A DNA stretch of 64,000 nt, taken from Agromyces kandeliae (GTDB taxonomy: Bacteria > Actinomycetota > Actinomycetes > Actinomycetales > Microbacteriaceae). Positions 30,398-38,986 of the stretch are shown one piece after another. How positions within the stretch are numbered: position 1 is the first letter of the stretch; each line of letters starts with the position of its first letter. The stretch covers positions 62,001 through 126,000 of the forward strand of contig NZ_WKJD01000009.1 of assembly GCF_009674665.1 (NCBI RefSeq). The letters are read 5' to 3'. Under the pieces are notes generated by a model that worked only from the letters and a program-made list of their open reading frames with translations, made no database searches and was not told the origin of the DNA. A program made the translations under genes and the position numbers.

Positions 30398-31360
30398 CTA
30401 CGACCAGGCGCGCGCGCTCCGCGCGGCCCAGTACGCCGTGGGATCCTCGGCCAGCGAAGCGAGCGCCGCGGCATCGGACGCGGGAGCGCGGGAGGCGAGG
30501 TTCGCGTCGAGCTGCGCGGGCTCCACCGCCCCGGAGAGCACGACGTCGGCCCACGGCTGGGCGCGCGCGGCGCCGATCGCGAGCGCGTCGAGCGCCTGGC
30601 CGTCGGCCGCGGCGAGCGCGGCGGCATCCGCCTCATCGCCCGCGGCCGTCAGCCGGCCGTTCGCGACCGCCTCCTTCACGACGACGAACCAGCCGTCGGC
30701 GTGCGCCCGGGCGAGCGCGGGGCCGACCGAGGGTTCGAGCAGGTTCCACGTCGCCTGCACGGTGGCGAAGGGCGAGTCGGGCAGGACTCGGGCCGCGTCG
30801 AGCGCGTCGGCCTGGTGCGGTCCGCTCGTCGAGATGCCGACCGCGATGCCGGATGCCGCGAGCTCGCGCAGCCGGTCGAGGAGCGCGTCGTCGGCGAGCG
30901 CCGGGCTCTCCGGGGTCAGCGAGTGCACGAGGTACCGGTCGGGTGCGCCGCCCAGCGCGGCGAGGGACTCGGGCCACTGCGTGTCGAGCATGGCGAGCGA
31001 GTGCTCCTTGCGCTCGTGCACCTCGGCGTCCATGCGCCAACCGCCGACGTAGGCGTAGCCCCACTTCGACTCGATCGCGAGCTCGGCACGGCGCTCGGGA
31101 TGCGCGGCGAGCCACGACCCGAGGAACTCCTCGGCGCGCCCGTACGACCGGGCGGCGTCGATGAAGCGGATGCCTCGGGCCCACGCCACGTCGAGCATCT
31201 CGTGCGCACGCCCCCGCATCGCGTCGATGCCGCGGTCGTCGCCGAACGAGGCGTCGCGGCCGGCCGTGATGTACGCGGGTCGGCCGAGCGCGGCGAGACC
31301 GAGGCCGAGCGGGGCCGGCGCCGTCGGCGCCGCCGGGTCGTGAGCCGAGGGTTCCTGCAC
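30398..31360 (-). CDS. Aldo/keto reductase
   Basis: 320 residues from a GTG at 31360 without a clear ribosome site, possibly leaderless. (alpha/beta)8 NADPH-dependent oxidoreductase: GIRFIDAARSYGRAEEFLG holds the catalytic Asp and Tyr, IESKWGYA the catalytic Lys, and YLVHSLTPES the His. Ala-rich C-terminal half. The substrate is unknown. Divergent from the TetR gene, which may or may not control it. Confidence 0.85.
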   Translation of the reverse strand: MQEPSAHDPAAPTAPAPLGLGLAALGRPAYITAGRDASFGDDRGIDAMRGRAHEMLDVAWARGIRFIDAARSYGRAEEFLGSWLAAHPERRAELAIESKWGYAYVGGWRMDAEVHERKEHSLAMLDTQWPESLAALGGAPDRYLVHSLTPESPALADDALLDRLRELAASGIAVGISTSGPHQADALDAARVLPDSPFATVQATWNLLEPSVGPALARAHADGWFVVVKEAVANGRLTAAGDEADAAALAAADGQALDALAIGAARAQPWADVVLSGAVEPAQLDANLASRAPASDAAALASLAEDPTAYWAARSARAWS

Positions 31361-31451
31361 GAACCGTGAGCCTACGCGGAGCCGCCGAGCGGCGCAGCAG
31401 CGGGGAGTACGCTCGTCGAGGATCGGGACGAGACGGAAGCGGAGGCCGGGC

Positions 31452-32144
31452 GTGAGCCGAGGGAGCGAGCAGCGTCAGGTGACCATCGACCGGCTGACGC
31501 GCGCGGCGCGCGTCGCGCTCGGATCGGGGCGGGCGCTCGACGACCGGCTGATCGCCGACATCTGCGAGCAGAACGGCGTGCACCCGACCGCGTTCCGCCG
31601 GTTCTTCGCCACCGACGACGCGCTGCTCGATGCGGTGAACGAGCAGCTGGTGCACGACTGCGTGAGCCGGCTCCGTTCGGCGGTCGACGCGTTCGACGCG
31701 ATCGACCTCGCGGATGCCGGGGCCGACGCCGAGGCGGGCGGCGCCGACCCGGCGAGCCCCGACTCCGCCGATCCCGTCGGCATCGCCGCGCGGATGCTCG
31801 CCGACTCGTGGCCGCTCGATCGCGGCGGCCTGATCATCCGCGCCCAGCGCCGGCTGCGAGCGCTGACCTCGCAGGGCGGAGGCGGCGACGCCGCGGCGGC
31901 GGCCGAGCGGTCGTTCGTCGAGCGGCTCGTCCCCGTCTTCGAGGACCTCATGGCCAAGCTCGACCGGCGGTTCACCTGGTCGCCGACGCTCGCCGTGCGC
32001 GTCGTCGTCGACACCTACGAGCGGTCCTTCGAGAGCTGGCTGCTGATGGGCAACCGCGAGGAGGACTTCGACGCGTCCCCGTACGCGATGCGCACCCTGC
32101 CCGTGCTGCTCCGCGGCACGAGCGAGCCGCGGCCGTCGGCCTGA
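31452..32144 (+). CDS. TetR-family transcriptional regulator
   Basis: 230 residues from a GTG at 31452 with ggagg 6 bases upstream. The N-terminal helix-turn-helix (about 10-55) shows DRLIADICEQNGVHPTAFRRFFATDDALL. An Asp/Ala-rich linker (about 85-108) separates it from a helical ligand domain. Divergent from the aldo/keto reductase gene. The ligand is unknown. Confidence 0.78.
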   Translation: MSRGSEQRQVTIDRLTRAARVALGSGRALDDRLIADICEQNGVHPTAFRRFFATDDALLDAVNEQLVHDCVSRLRSAVDAFDAIDLADAGADAEAGGADPASPDSADPVGIAARMLADSWPLDRGGLIIRAQRRLRALTSQGGGGDAAAAAERSFVERLVPVFEDLMAKLDRRFTWSPTLAVRVVVDTYERSFESWLLMGNREEDFDASPYAMRTLPVLLRGTSEPRPSA

Positions 32145-32254
32145 GGCGACGCGCGCGGGCGCGAGGGTACGCGACGAGCGAAACGCGCGTCTCGGGGTGG
32201 CGGTCCTCCGCCCGATCTGGAATCGTGGCCGACTCGCGATCAGAGGAGGACGAC

Positions 32255-32542
32255 ATGCTCACACTGACCGACACCGCGGCCACCGTCGTGAAGGAGATCG
32301 TCGCCGGCAACGGTGCGCCCGAGGGATCGGGGCTGCGCATCGAGGCCGAGGACAAGGACGCCACCCAGTTCGGCGTCTCGATCACGCCAGCCCCGGAATC
32401 GGGCGACGCCGTGGTCGAGCAGTCGGGCGCCCGGGTGTACCTCGGCGAGCGCGCGACCATCGCGCTCGACGACAAGACGCTCGACGCCAGCGTCGCGGAG
32501 GACGGACGCGTGTCCTTCGACATCCTGCCGCAGGCGCTCTGA
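32255..32542 (+). CDS. HesB/IscA-like (Fe-S biosynthesis fold) protein lacking the cluster cysteines
   Basis: 95 residues; ATG at 32255 after agaggagg. Begins MLTLTDTAATVVKEIV and has a HesB-type beta fold (GLRIEAEDKD, VYLGERATIALDDKTLDAS). A-type Fe-S carriers use three cysteines (C and CxC near the C-terminus), but no cysteine is present in this protein, so it cannot carry a cluster the usual way. Many actinobacteria have such cysteine-less members of unknown role. It is followed by a strong terminator. Confidence 0.8.
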   Translation: MLTLTDTAATVVKEIVAGNGAPEGSGLRIEAEDKDATQFGVSITPAPESGDAVVEQSGARVYLGERATIALDDKTLDASVAEDGRVSFDILPQAL

Positions 32543-32569
32543 CGCCGCGCCCCCCGGGGCGCCGCAGAC

Positions 32570-32615
32570 GACGGGTCGGTCCCGCCTTACTCCGGTTCGG
32601 CGGGACCGACCCGTC
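32570..32615. terminator. Strong hairpin terminator between the HesB-like and MFS genes
   Basis: GACGGGTCGGTCCCGCC (32570-32586) pairs perfectly over 17 bases with 32599-32615 around a 12-base loop. It is placed between convergent genes, 27 bases after the HesB-like stop and 62 bases from the MFS stop. Confidence 0.82.
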
Positions 32616-32677
32616 TTCGCCGTTCCGGGGTCCCCGCTCGACTCGCTCGCCGTGATCGTCGGTCGGATCGTGCGCCG

Positions 32678-34069
32678 CTACGACGGCGTGCGCGTCGTCG
32701 AGCCCTCCGAGCGGATGAGCGAGACCGCCACGATCGTGCCCACGACGCCGAGCGCCGCGTCGACGAGGAACGCGTTGCGGATGCCGACCGTGAACGCGGC
32801 GGCGGCGAGCACGATCGCCGTGTTCACGCCCAGTCCGAGGGACCCGCCCGCGACGTTGCCCATGTAGACGATGCCGCCGGCCAGGCTCGAGTCCTCCGGC
32901 CGCACGGCCGTGACGGCGGCGGTCGTGACCGCGGAGAAGTACAGGCCGACGCCGATCCCGCAGAGCACGAGCCCGGGCACGAGCGGCAGGTAACCGGTGC
33001 CGATGACCAGGGCGATCACGAGCACGCCGCCCGTGAGGCACGCCGCGCCGATGCCGACCACGAGGCGACTCCCGATGCGGTGGTAGAGCGGCCCTGCCGC
33101 GAACGAGACCGTCGCGAAGACGAGCATCATCGGCAGCAGGCCGGCGCCCGCCGCGAAGGCGCTCCAGCCCAGTTCCTTCTCGAGGTACTGGGGGACGTAG
33201 ACGAGCACGCCGAAGAAGACCGAGCCGAGGAGCAGGATCGAGATCAGCGCGCCGCTGAACTGCCGGCTCGCGACCACGCGGCGCGGCACGAGCGCATCGT
33301 CGCCCTGCCCTCGCTGGATGAGCACGAAGACGGGGAGCAGCAGCACCCCCACCGCGATCATGCCCAGCACCCACGGGGAGGAGAACGTGTTCGCGCTGCC
33401 GATGTCGAGCGCGACGAGCACGAGGACCACGGCCGCCGACAGGCTGGCGATGCCGGCGTAGTCGACGCGGACGCCGCCGCCGCGCGTCGACTCCGGCACG
33501 TTGCGCATGACGACGAGCACCGCGAGCAGCGCGACGGGCACGTTGACGAAGAAGATCCACCGCCAGCCGAGGGTGTCGGTGAGGATCCCGCCGAGCAGCG
33601 GCCCGATCGAGTTGCCGAGCCCCGCGACGCCGATGATCAGGCCGCCCGCGAGCCCGCTCCGGGCTTTCGGGATGATGTCGTAGACCATGCCGAGCACCGA
33701 TGGCCACATCATCGCCCCGCCGATGCCCATGAGCGCCCGCGCCGCGATGAGCAGTCCGATGTTCGGCGCGAGGCCGCCGAGGAGCGAGAACGCGCCGAAG
33801 ACGAGCGCGCCGATCACGAACACGCGACGCCGCCCGAAGAGGTCCGCGAGCCGGCCGCCCGTGACGATGAGCACGCCGAACACGACGGTGTACCCGTTGA
33901 TGACCCACTGCGCGCGGTTGAGGGTCGTATCGAGGTCGTGCTCGATGCTCGGCACCGCGACCGTGAGGGCGGTGAAGTCGTTCGCGACGACGAGGATCCC
34001 GAGGGACAGCGCGACGAGGGTGACGATGGCGCTCCGGTCGAGCCGGTCGGACGTGCTCGCCTCGGTCAT
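32678..34069 (-). CDS. MFS transporter, DHA2 (14-helix drug:H+ antiporter) type
   Basis: 463 residues with 13-14 hydrophobic helices. Motif A GRLADLFGRRR follows helix 2, and the motif C-like GNSIGPLLGGILTD lies in helix 5, which identify an exporter. The N-terminal WVINGYTVVFG is typical of EmrB/QacA relatives. It is 4 bases downstream of the alpha/beta-hydrolase gene and probably in one operon with it. The substrate is unknown. Confidence 0.88.
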   Translation of the reverse strand: MTEASTSDRLDRSAIVTLVALSLGILVVANDFTALTVAVPSIEHDLDTTLNRAQWVINGYTVVFGVLIVTGGRLADLFGRRRVFVIGALVFGAFSLLGGLAPNIGLLIAARALMGIGGAMMWPSVLGMVYDIIPKARSGLAGGLIIGVAGLGNSIGPLLGGILTDTLGWRWIFFVNVPVALLAVLVVMRNVPESTRGGGVRVDYAGIASLSAAVVLVLVALDIGSANTFSSPWVLGMIAVGVLLLPVFVLIQRGQGDDALVPRRVVASRQFSGALISILLLGSVFFGVLVYVPQYLEKELGWSAFAAGAGLLPMMLVFATVSFAAGPLYHRIGSRLVVGIGAACLTGGVLVIALVIGTGYLPLVPGLVLCGIGVGLYFSAVTTAAVTAVRPEDSSLAGGIVYMGNVAGGSLGLGVNTAIVLAAAAFTVGIRNAFLVDAALGVVGTIVAVSLIRSEGSTTRTPS

Positions 34070-34073
34070 GGCG

Positions 34074-35009
34074 TCAGTCCCCCGACCCGGCGTCCCCCGA
34101 CTCGGCGCGCTTCGCCGGCGGATGGTGCACGCCGCGGTGGATCTCGACCACGCGGGTGCCGTCGGTCAGGGTCGGGTCGTCGATGATCGGGAGGTCGTCC
34201 ATGAAGCGCCGGATGATGTGCGCGAGCGCGCGCGCGTGACTGAAGTTGATCGCGTGGGCGGCGCCCTCGATCGTCACGGCCAGCACGTGGTTGTCGATCT
34301 GCCCGGCCACCTCCTGGACGCGCGCGGGGCCGGGCATCAGCGGGTCGCGATCGCCGAGGACGACGAGCGACGGGAGCTGGAGCTCGAGCAGGCGGTCGAG
34401 CGACGGGTACTGCGTGAGCGCCCGGAAGAGCTTCAGCGTGCTCGGCACGCCGAACCGCGCGTAGTCCGGGACGGCGACGCGCGCCATCCGCGGCGGCTCG
34501 CGCGTGCCGTCCTGCGCGAGCTGCCGCATCGCCCGCGACAGGGGGCGGTTGAACACCCCGCCCGCGGGCGAGACGAGCACGGCGCGGTCGATGCGGTCCG
34601 GGAAGCTGGTGGCGAACTCGAGGATCACGGGGCATCCCATCGAGTTCCCGACGAGCGTCGCCTTCTCGACCCCTCGATCGTCGAGGAACCGGGCGGCCGC
34701 TCGGGCGAGGTCCGGGATGTCGAGCCCCTGGGGATGCCGGCCGCTTCTGCCGAACCCCGGAAGGTCGGGCACGAGGGTGTGGAACTCGTCGGCGAGCAGT
34801 TCGGCGGTCGGGACGAGGTACCGGCCCGACATGCCGAACCCGTGCACGTGCAACATGACCCGGGCGTCGGGCGGAGGGTCCGGCGATTCCCGGTAGAACA
34901 CGTCGACGCCGTCGACCACGGTCCACCGCTCCAGGAGGCGGGAGACCGGGCGGCGCGGTGTCCGGCGTTCACGCCACCGCTCCGCGGCAGCCGCGCTCGT
35001 CTTGGCCAT
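34074..35009 (-). CDS. Alpha/beta-fold hydrolase
   Basis: 311 residues. HGFGMSGRYL gives the oxyanion-hole HG motif, GNSMGC the nucleophile elbow (Ser), LGDRDPLMP the acid and EGAAHAINFSH the His: a complete catalytic triad. The layout matches C-C hydrolases and esterases such as MhpC/BphD, but no aromatic pathway genes are adjacent. A basic N-terminal 20 residues precede the domain. Co-directional with the MFS genes on either side. Confidence 0.85.
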   Translation of the reverse strand: MAKTSAAAAERWRERRTPRRPVSRLLERWTVVDGVDVFYRESPDPPPDARVMLHVHGFGMSGRYLVPTAELLADEFHTLVPDLPGFGRSGRHPQGLDIPDLARAAARFLDDRGVEKATLVGNSMGCPVILEFATSFPDRIDRAVLVSPAGGVFNRPLSRAMRQLAQDGTREPPRMARVAVPDYARFGVPSTLKLFRALTQYPSLDRLLELQLPSLVVLGDRDPLMPGPARVQEVAGQIDNHVLAVTIEGAAHAINFSHARALAHIIRRFMDDLPIIDDPTLTDGTRVVEIHRGVHHPPAKRAESGDAGSGD

Positions 35010-35095
35010 CGACGCACCCCCTCGTCGGGCGTATCAGACCACGAACGGGGTCGGGCCGGTCGGGACCTCCGGCCCACGGCGTGTCGGGACCCGGG

Positions 35096-36556
35096 TCAGG
35101 CCGCCGTCGTGGGCTCCACGACCTCCGCGGCCTCGGCCGGTCGGTGCTCGATGTCGTCGACGTGGGCGCGCGGCATTGCCACGGCGCCGGCGATCGTCGC
35201 GACGGCGGCGATCACCACCCCGATGAACACGGCCGCCGACGCCGCCCGGATCGCGTCGGCCGAATGGGCGCCGAGCCCCGAGTCGGCGATCACGCCGTTG
35301 GCCACCGCGCCGAAGATCGCGACGCCGACGGCGCTGCCCATCGAGCGCAGGAACATGTTGGCGCCGGTCACGACCCCTCGCTCCGACCACGGCACCGAGG
35401 ACTGCGCGGCGATGAGCGTCGGCGACGCCACGAGGCCGAGCCCGAGCCCGACCACGAAGCAGGCCAGGGCGGTCGTGACGGGGTTGGGAACGAACGTGGC
35501 GGCGACGAGCCCGGCCGCCCCGAGCACGGTGATGCCGAGCCCGAGGAATGCAGTGTTCCTGAATCCGACGCGCAGGTAGAGGCGGCCGGACTGGGAGGCC
35601 GAGATGGGCCAGCCGAGCGTGAGGGCCGCGACCGCGAGTCCCGAGACGATCGGGGTCGCTCCCGCCGAGACCTCGAGGAAGGTCGGCACGTACGACGTCA
35701 GCCCGATGAGCACCGCGCCGACGCCGAGCGAGATCAGCGACGTCGTGACGATGAGTCGCCGCGAGAAGACCCAGAGCGGGAGGATCGGCTCGGCAGCCCG
35801 CCGCTCGATGAGGACGAACACCACGATGAGCAGTGCGGCGATGCCGAACGCGCCGATGCTCTGCCACGAGTTCCACGCCCAGGCCTGGCCGCCCTCGAGC
35901 ACCGCGAGGATGAGGAGCGTGAGCCCGACCGTGAGCACCGCGGCCCCGGCGACGTCGATGCGGTGCTTCTTCCGCTCGACGGTCTCGTGGTAGTTGCGGA
36001 TCAGCATCCACGCCGCGATGAGGCTCAGCGGGATGTTCACGAAGAAGATCCATCGCCACGAGAGGAACTCGGCGAACAGGCCGCCGAGCGAGGGTCCGAT
36101 GACGGATGACGCGGCCCACACGCTCGCGATGTACCCCTGCACGCGCGCGCGTTCCCGCACGCTGTAGATGTCGCCCGTGATCGTGATCGAGACGGGCAGC
36201 ACCGCGCCCGCACCGAGGCCCTGGATCGCCCGGAAGACGATGAGCGAGGTCATGTCCCACGCGAAGCCGGCGAGGATCGAGCCGACGAGGAAGGCGCCGA
36301 TGCCCACGAGCATGATGGGCTTCCGCCCGACGGTGTCGGCGAGCTTGGCGTAGACCGGCACGGAGACGGCCTGGGCGAGCAGGTAGATCGAGAACAGCCA
36401 CGGGAACTGGGCGAACCCCCCGATGTCCGCCACGATCGACGGCACCGCCGTGGCGAGGATGGTCGCCTCGATCGCCACGAGCCCGGTGCACAGCATCAGG
36501 GCGGCCAGCACGGGCCCGCGCTCGGAGCGCAGTCCGACGGCGGTCTGTTCGGTCAC
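35096..36556 (-). CDS. MFS transporter, multidrug exporter type
   Basis: 486 residues and about 14 helices. Motif A AKLADTVGRKP, the motif C-like SSVIGPSLGGLFAE, and helix 1 with AIEATILATAVPSI, typical of the DHA2/EmrB group. Different from the exporter at 32678 by sequence. The C-terminal tail (AHVDDIEHRPAEAAEV) is acidic and cytosolic. The substrate is unknown. Confidence 0.88.
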   Translation of the reverse strand: MTEQTAVGLRSERGPVLAALMLCTGLVAIEATILATAVPSIVADIGGFAQFPWLFSIYLLAQAVSVPVYAKLADTVGRKPIMLVGIGAFLVGSILAGFAWDMTSLIVFRAIQGLGAGAVLPVSITITGDIYSVRERARVQGYIASVWAASSVIGPSLGGLFAEFLSWRWIFFVNIPLSLIAAWMLIRNYHETVERKKHRIDVAGAAVLTVGLTLLILAVLEGGQAWAWNSWQSIGAFGIAALLIVVFVLIERRAAEPILPLWVFSRRLIVTTSLISLGVGAVLIGLTSYVPTFLEVSAGATPIVSGLAVAALTLGWPISASQSGRLYLRVGFRNTAFLGLGITVLGAAGLVAATFVPNPVTTALACFVVGLGLGLVASPTLIAAQSSVPWSERGVVTGANMFLRSMGSAVGVAIFGAVANGVIADSGLGAHSADAIRAASAAVFIGVVIAAVATIAGAVAMPRAHVDDIEHRPAEAAEVVEPTTAA

Positions 36557-36649
36557 GCGCTCCTCCTCACGGGCCCGGCGCAGGCGCGACCGATCCCACT
36601 GAGGCCCAACGCGATGGAGCGCTGCGCATTCCCGCCGGGAGGGACTCCG

Positions 36650-38728
36650 TCAGTCCTTCATGCGGACGAGGATGCCGCCGGCGTAGGCGAGCGCGGCTCC
36701 GATCCAGACGAAGGGCAACCCGATGTCGAGCGCGGAGAGCGTCATCTCCGGCGTGGCGGCGAGGAAGACGAGGTACCCGGCAGCGAGGAGCACGATGAGC
36801 ACGGCGGTCTTGCGCGACAGTCCCCCGTCCTTGCCCGCGATGCCGAAGAGCATGAGCACGGCGAGCACGACGAGGAGGATGCGCAGCGGCCCCTCGACGA
36901 ACTCGGACTGGAGTCCGGTCGACGTGAGGATGTCCTGCGCGATCGCGATCGGGTTGAGCTCGGGCCTGGGGAGGTCGATGAACCAGGGCAGCAGCAGGGC
37001 TCCGACGATGACGAGCGCGGCCCCGAGGGCGATCAGCCATCTGCCGACGGTCGGACGGCGATTGGGCCGCACCTGCGCGATCTCGACGCTCGTCTCGAGA
37101 TCCTGGCTTCCATCGGACGCGGTCACGTGCAACCTCCGGGTGGCCTGCTGCCCGGACGGCGGATGCGGGCTCGTCAGGGACACCCTCGAATACCCGATCG
37201 CACCCGGAGCGACGACGACCGAGGCCGGGGCGAACATCGCACGCACCGCACCGTCGTCCGATCGTCCGGAGATCGCCACGTTGAGCGGCCGAACGCCGCG
37301 GCGGTTGTCGATCTCGACCGTGAACTGCCCCTGACGGTGATGCCCGAGGTCGAGGCGTTCGGGGTTCGCTCGCAGTTCCGCGGTCGCGATCGCCGCCGCG
37401 GAACTCGTCATCTCGAGCATCGCGTCGCCGGAGGCATCCGAGGCGCCGTCGGTGGCCACGACGGTGAACGGGTGGGTCGCCTGCGATCCGGGCGGCGGCG
37501 GTTCCGCGCGGACCAGGCCCCTGGCCTTCGTCACCTTCCCGGGCGCGGCGACGAACCGCGCGGGGATGAAGGCGAACGAGAGCCGCTGTTCCGGGTCGAC
37601 CCCGGTCAGCGCGACCGTCACGCCCGAGTGCCCGCCGCGGTTGTCGACGAGGACGTCGAACTCGGCATCCTGAGCATCGTCCAGTCGGATGGTGCTCGGC
37701 TGGATCCGCAGCGTGATCGGTGCATCGACCGGCGCCGCCGCGGTGCTCTGGACGAGGGTGATCGTCGCCGGGATCGGCCCCTCGTCGTCCGTGGCCGCCA
37801 CGGCGAGTTGCCGGTTCCGCTGCTGTCCGGGCGGAGGTTGGGGCGCCGAGAACTCGACGCGCACGTCGGCGGTCGAACCCGGCCCGACCTCGATCGTCGA
37901 CGTGGAGAAGCGGAAGTCGACGACGTCCTCGGGATCCTTCCCGGCCAGGGTGAGGCGCTGCGGATGGTTCGCGGACCGATTGTCCAGCGTCAGCGTGAAC
38001 GAGCCGTCGCCGGCGTCCTCGAGCCTGATGAGCGCCGGGCTCGCCGTGATGCCGACCCGCGGCCCGTACGCCGGAACGTGGACCACGAGGTCGGCGACCG
38101 CGTATCGCCTCGCGTCCTCCTGCGAGCTGATCCGCAGGGTCAGCTCGGCCCGCTGCGCCACGACCATCGGTCCAGGTCGCATGACGAGCGACAGCTCGAC
38201 GTCGTCCGATGCGCCCGGCATGAGGTGGACCTCCGGGCCGACCAGTTCGAGCCAGTCCGGCGGATCGACCATCTCGACGTCGTAGCCGTCGACGACCTTG
38301 GTCGGGTTCTCGATCGCGAGCTCGACCCGCGCGGGCCCGTCCGGCCTGAGCGTGACCTCGGGCGTCGCGACGGTCACGTCGGGCGAGCCGGGCGCGGGTG
38401 CGGTCCCGATCGCGGCGGCCTCCCCGGCGGACCCGCCGGCATCGTCGTCGCCGCCCGCATCCCCGCTGCGGTCGTCGCCCCCAACGTGAACGTCGGGCAC
38501 ACCCTCGGTCGCGGTCGAGCCCGACCCGACTCCCGCGCCGGCCGCTTCGCCGCCGGGCCTGGTATCGCTCCCCGTCGCCGTCTTCGCCTCGTCGCCCGCG
38601 CCGCCGCCGGAATCGCCGCCGGAGTCCCCGGAGCCCGTGTCCCAACCGAGGTAGGACTGGCAGTTGGTGCAGAAGCGCGCATCCGGCGCGTTCTTCGCAC
38701 CGCAGTTCCAGCAGATGCGATCGGCCAT
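36650..38728 (-). CDS. Zinc-ribbon membrane protein with four Ig-like repeats
   Basis: 692 residues from the ATG at 38728; the frame continues upstream, but that is antisense to the acyl-CoA dehydrogenase gene. Layout: zinc ribbon (Cys6, Cys9, Cys20, Cys23), an Asp/Gly/Ser linker (about 30-110), four beta-sandwich repeats of roughly 100 residues (about 115-530), and four C-terminal membrane helices. Repeats 2-4 share phrases such as TLTLDNRS / VLVDNRGG / TVEIDNRR and PPPGQQ / PPPGSQ / PPSGQQ. This resembles COG1470/NEW3-type proteins. With no signal peptide and a zinc ribbon, the repeats may be cytosolic. Function unknown. Confidence 0.8.
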   Translation of the reverse strand: MADRICWNCGAKNAPDARFCTNCQSYLGWDTGSGDSGGDSGGGAGDEAKTATGSDTRPGGEAAGAGVGSGSTATEGVPDVHVGGDDRSGDAGGDDDAGGSAGEAAAIGTAPAPGSPDVTVATPEVTLRPDGPARVELAIENPTKVVDGYDVEMVDPPDWLELVGPEVHLMPGASDDVELSLVMRPGPMVVAQRAELTLRISSQEDARRYAVADLVVHVPAYGPRVGITASPALIRLEDAGDGSFTLTLDNRSANHPQRLTLAGKDPEDVVDFRFSTSTIEVGPGSTADVRVEFSAPQPPPGQQRNRQLAVAATDDEGPIPATITLVQSTAAAPVDAPITLRIQPSTIRLDDAQDAEFDVLVDNRGGHSGVTVALTGVDPEQRLSFAFIPARFVAAPGKVTKARGLVRAEPPPPGSQATHPFTVVATDGASDASGDAMLEMTSSAAAIATAELRANPERLDLGHHRQGQFTVEIDNRRGVRPLNVAISGRSDDGAVRAMFAPASVVVAPGAIGYSRVSLTSPHPPSGQQATRRLHVTASDGSQDLETSVEIAQVRPNRRPTVGRWLIALGAALVIVGALLLPWFIDLPRPELNPIAIAQDILTSTGLQSEFVEGPLRILLVVLAVLMLFGIAGKDGGLSRKTAVLIVLLAAGYLVFLAATPEMTLSALDIGLPFVWIGAALAYAGGILVRMKD

Positions 38729-38821
38729 CCCGTCCCCCCGCTCACGACGTCGCGGCGGCGCACCGCACACGATGCCTGAGACCGATGTTAGGGAACCTCG
38801 AGCCCGCGTGGCCAGTGCCAT

Positions 38822-38847
38822 GCCCCAATGGGCAGGCATCCATGCCT
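38822..38847. promoter_or_regulatory. Two abutting inverted repeats in a divergent promoter region
   Basis: GCCC-caat-GGGC (38822-38833) and AGGCAT-cc-ATGCCT (38834-38847) lie back to back in the 258-base gap between the zinc-ribbon gene (start 38728) and the acyl-CoA dehydrogenase gene (start 38987). They are likely operator sites; the binding protein is unknown. Nothing else is evident in this gap. Confidence 0.4.
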
Positions 38848-38986
38848 CGCGCGGCAGAAGCCGACGACGTCGGGTGGACGCGTCCGATTGCCGGGTGCCA
38901 CAAGTGCGGCGCCGCTTCGACCGACCTGCTTCGTCGATGGCGACAGATTCGGCCCGTACGCGGAGTCCCGCGCCTACAGTCCGAAG

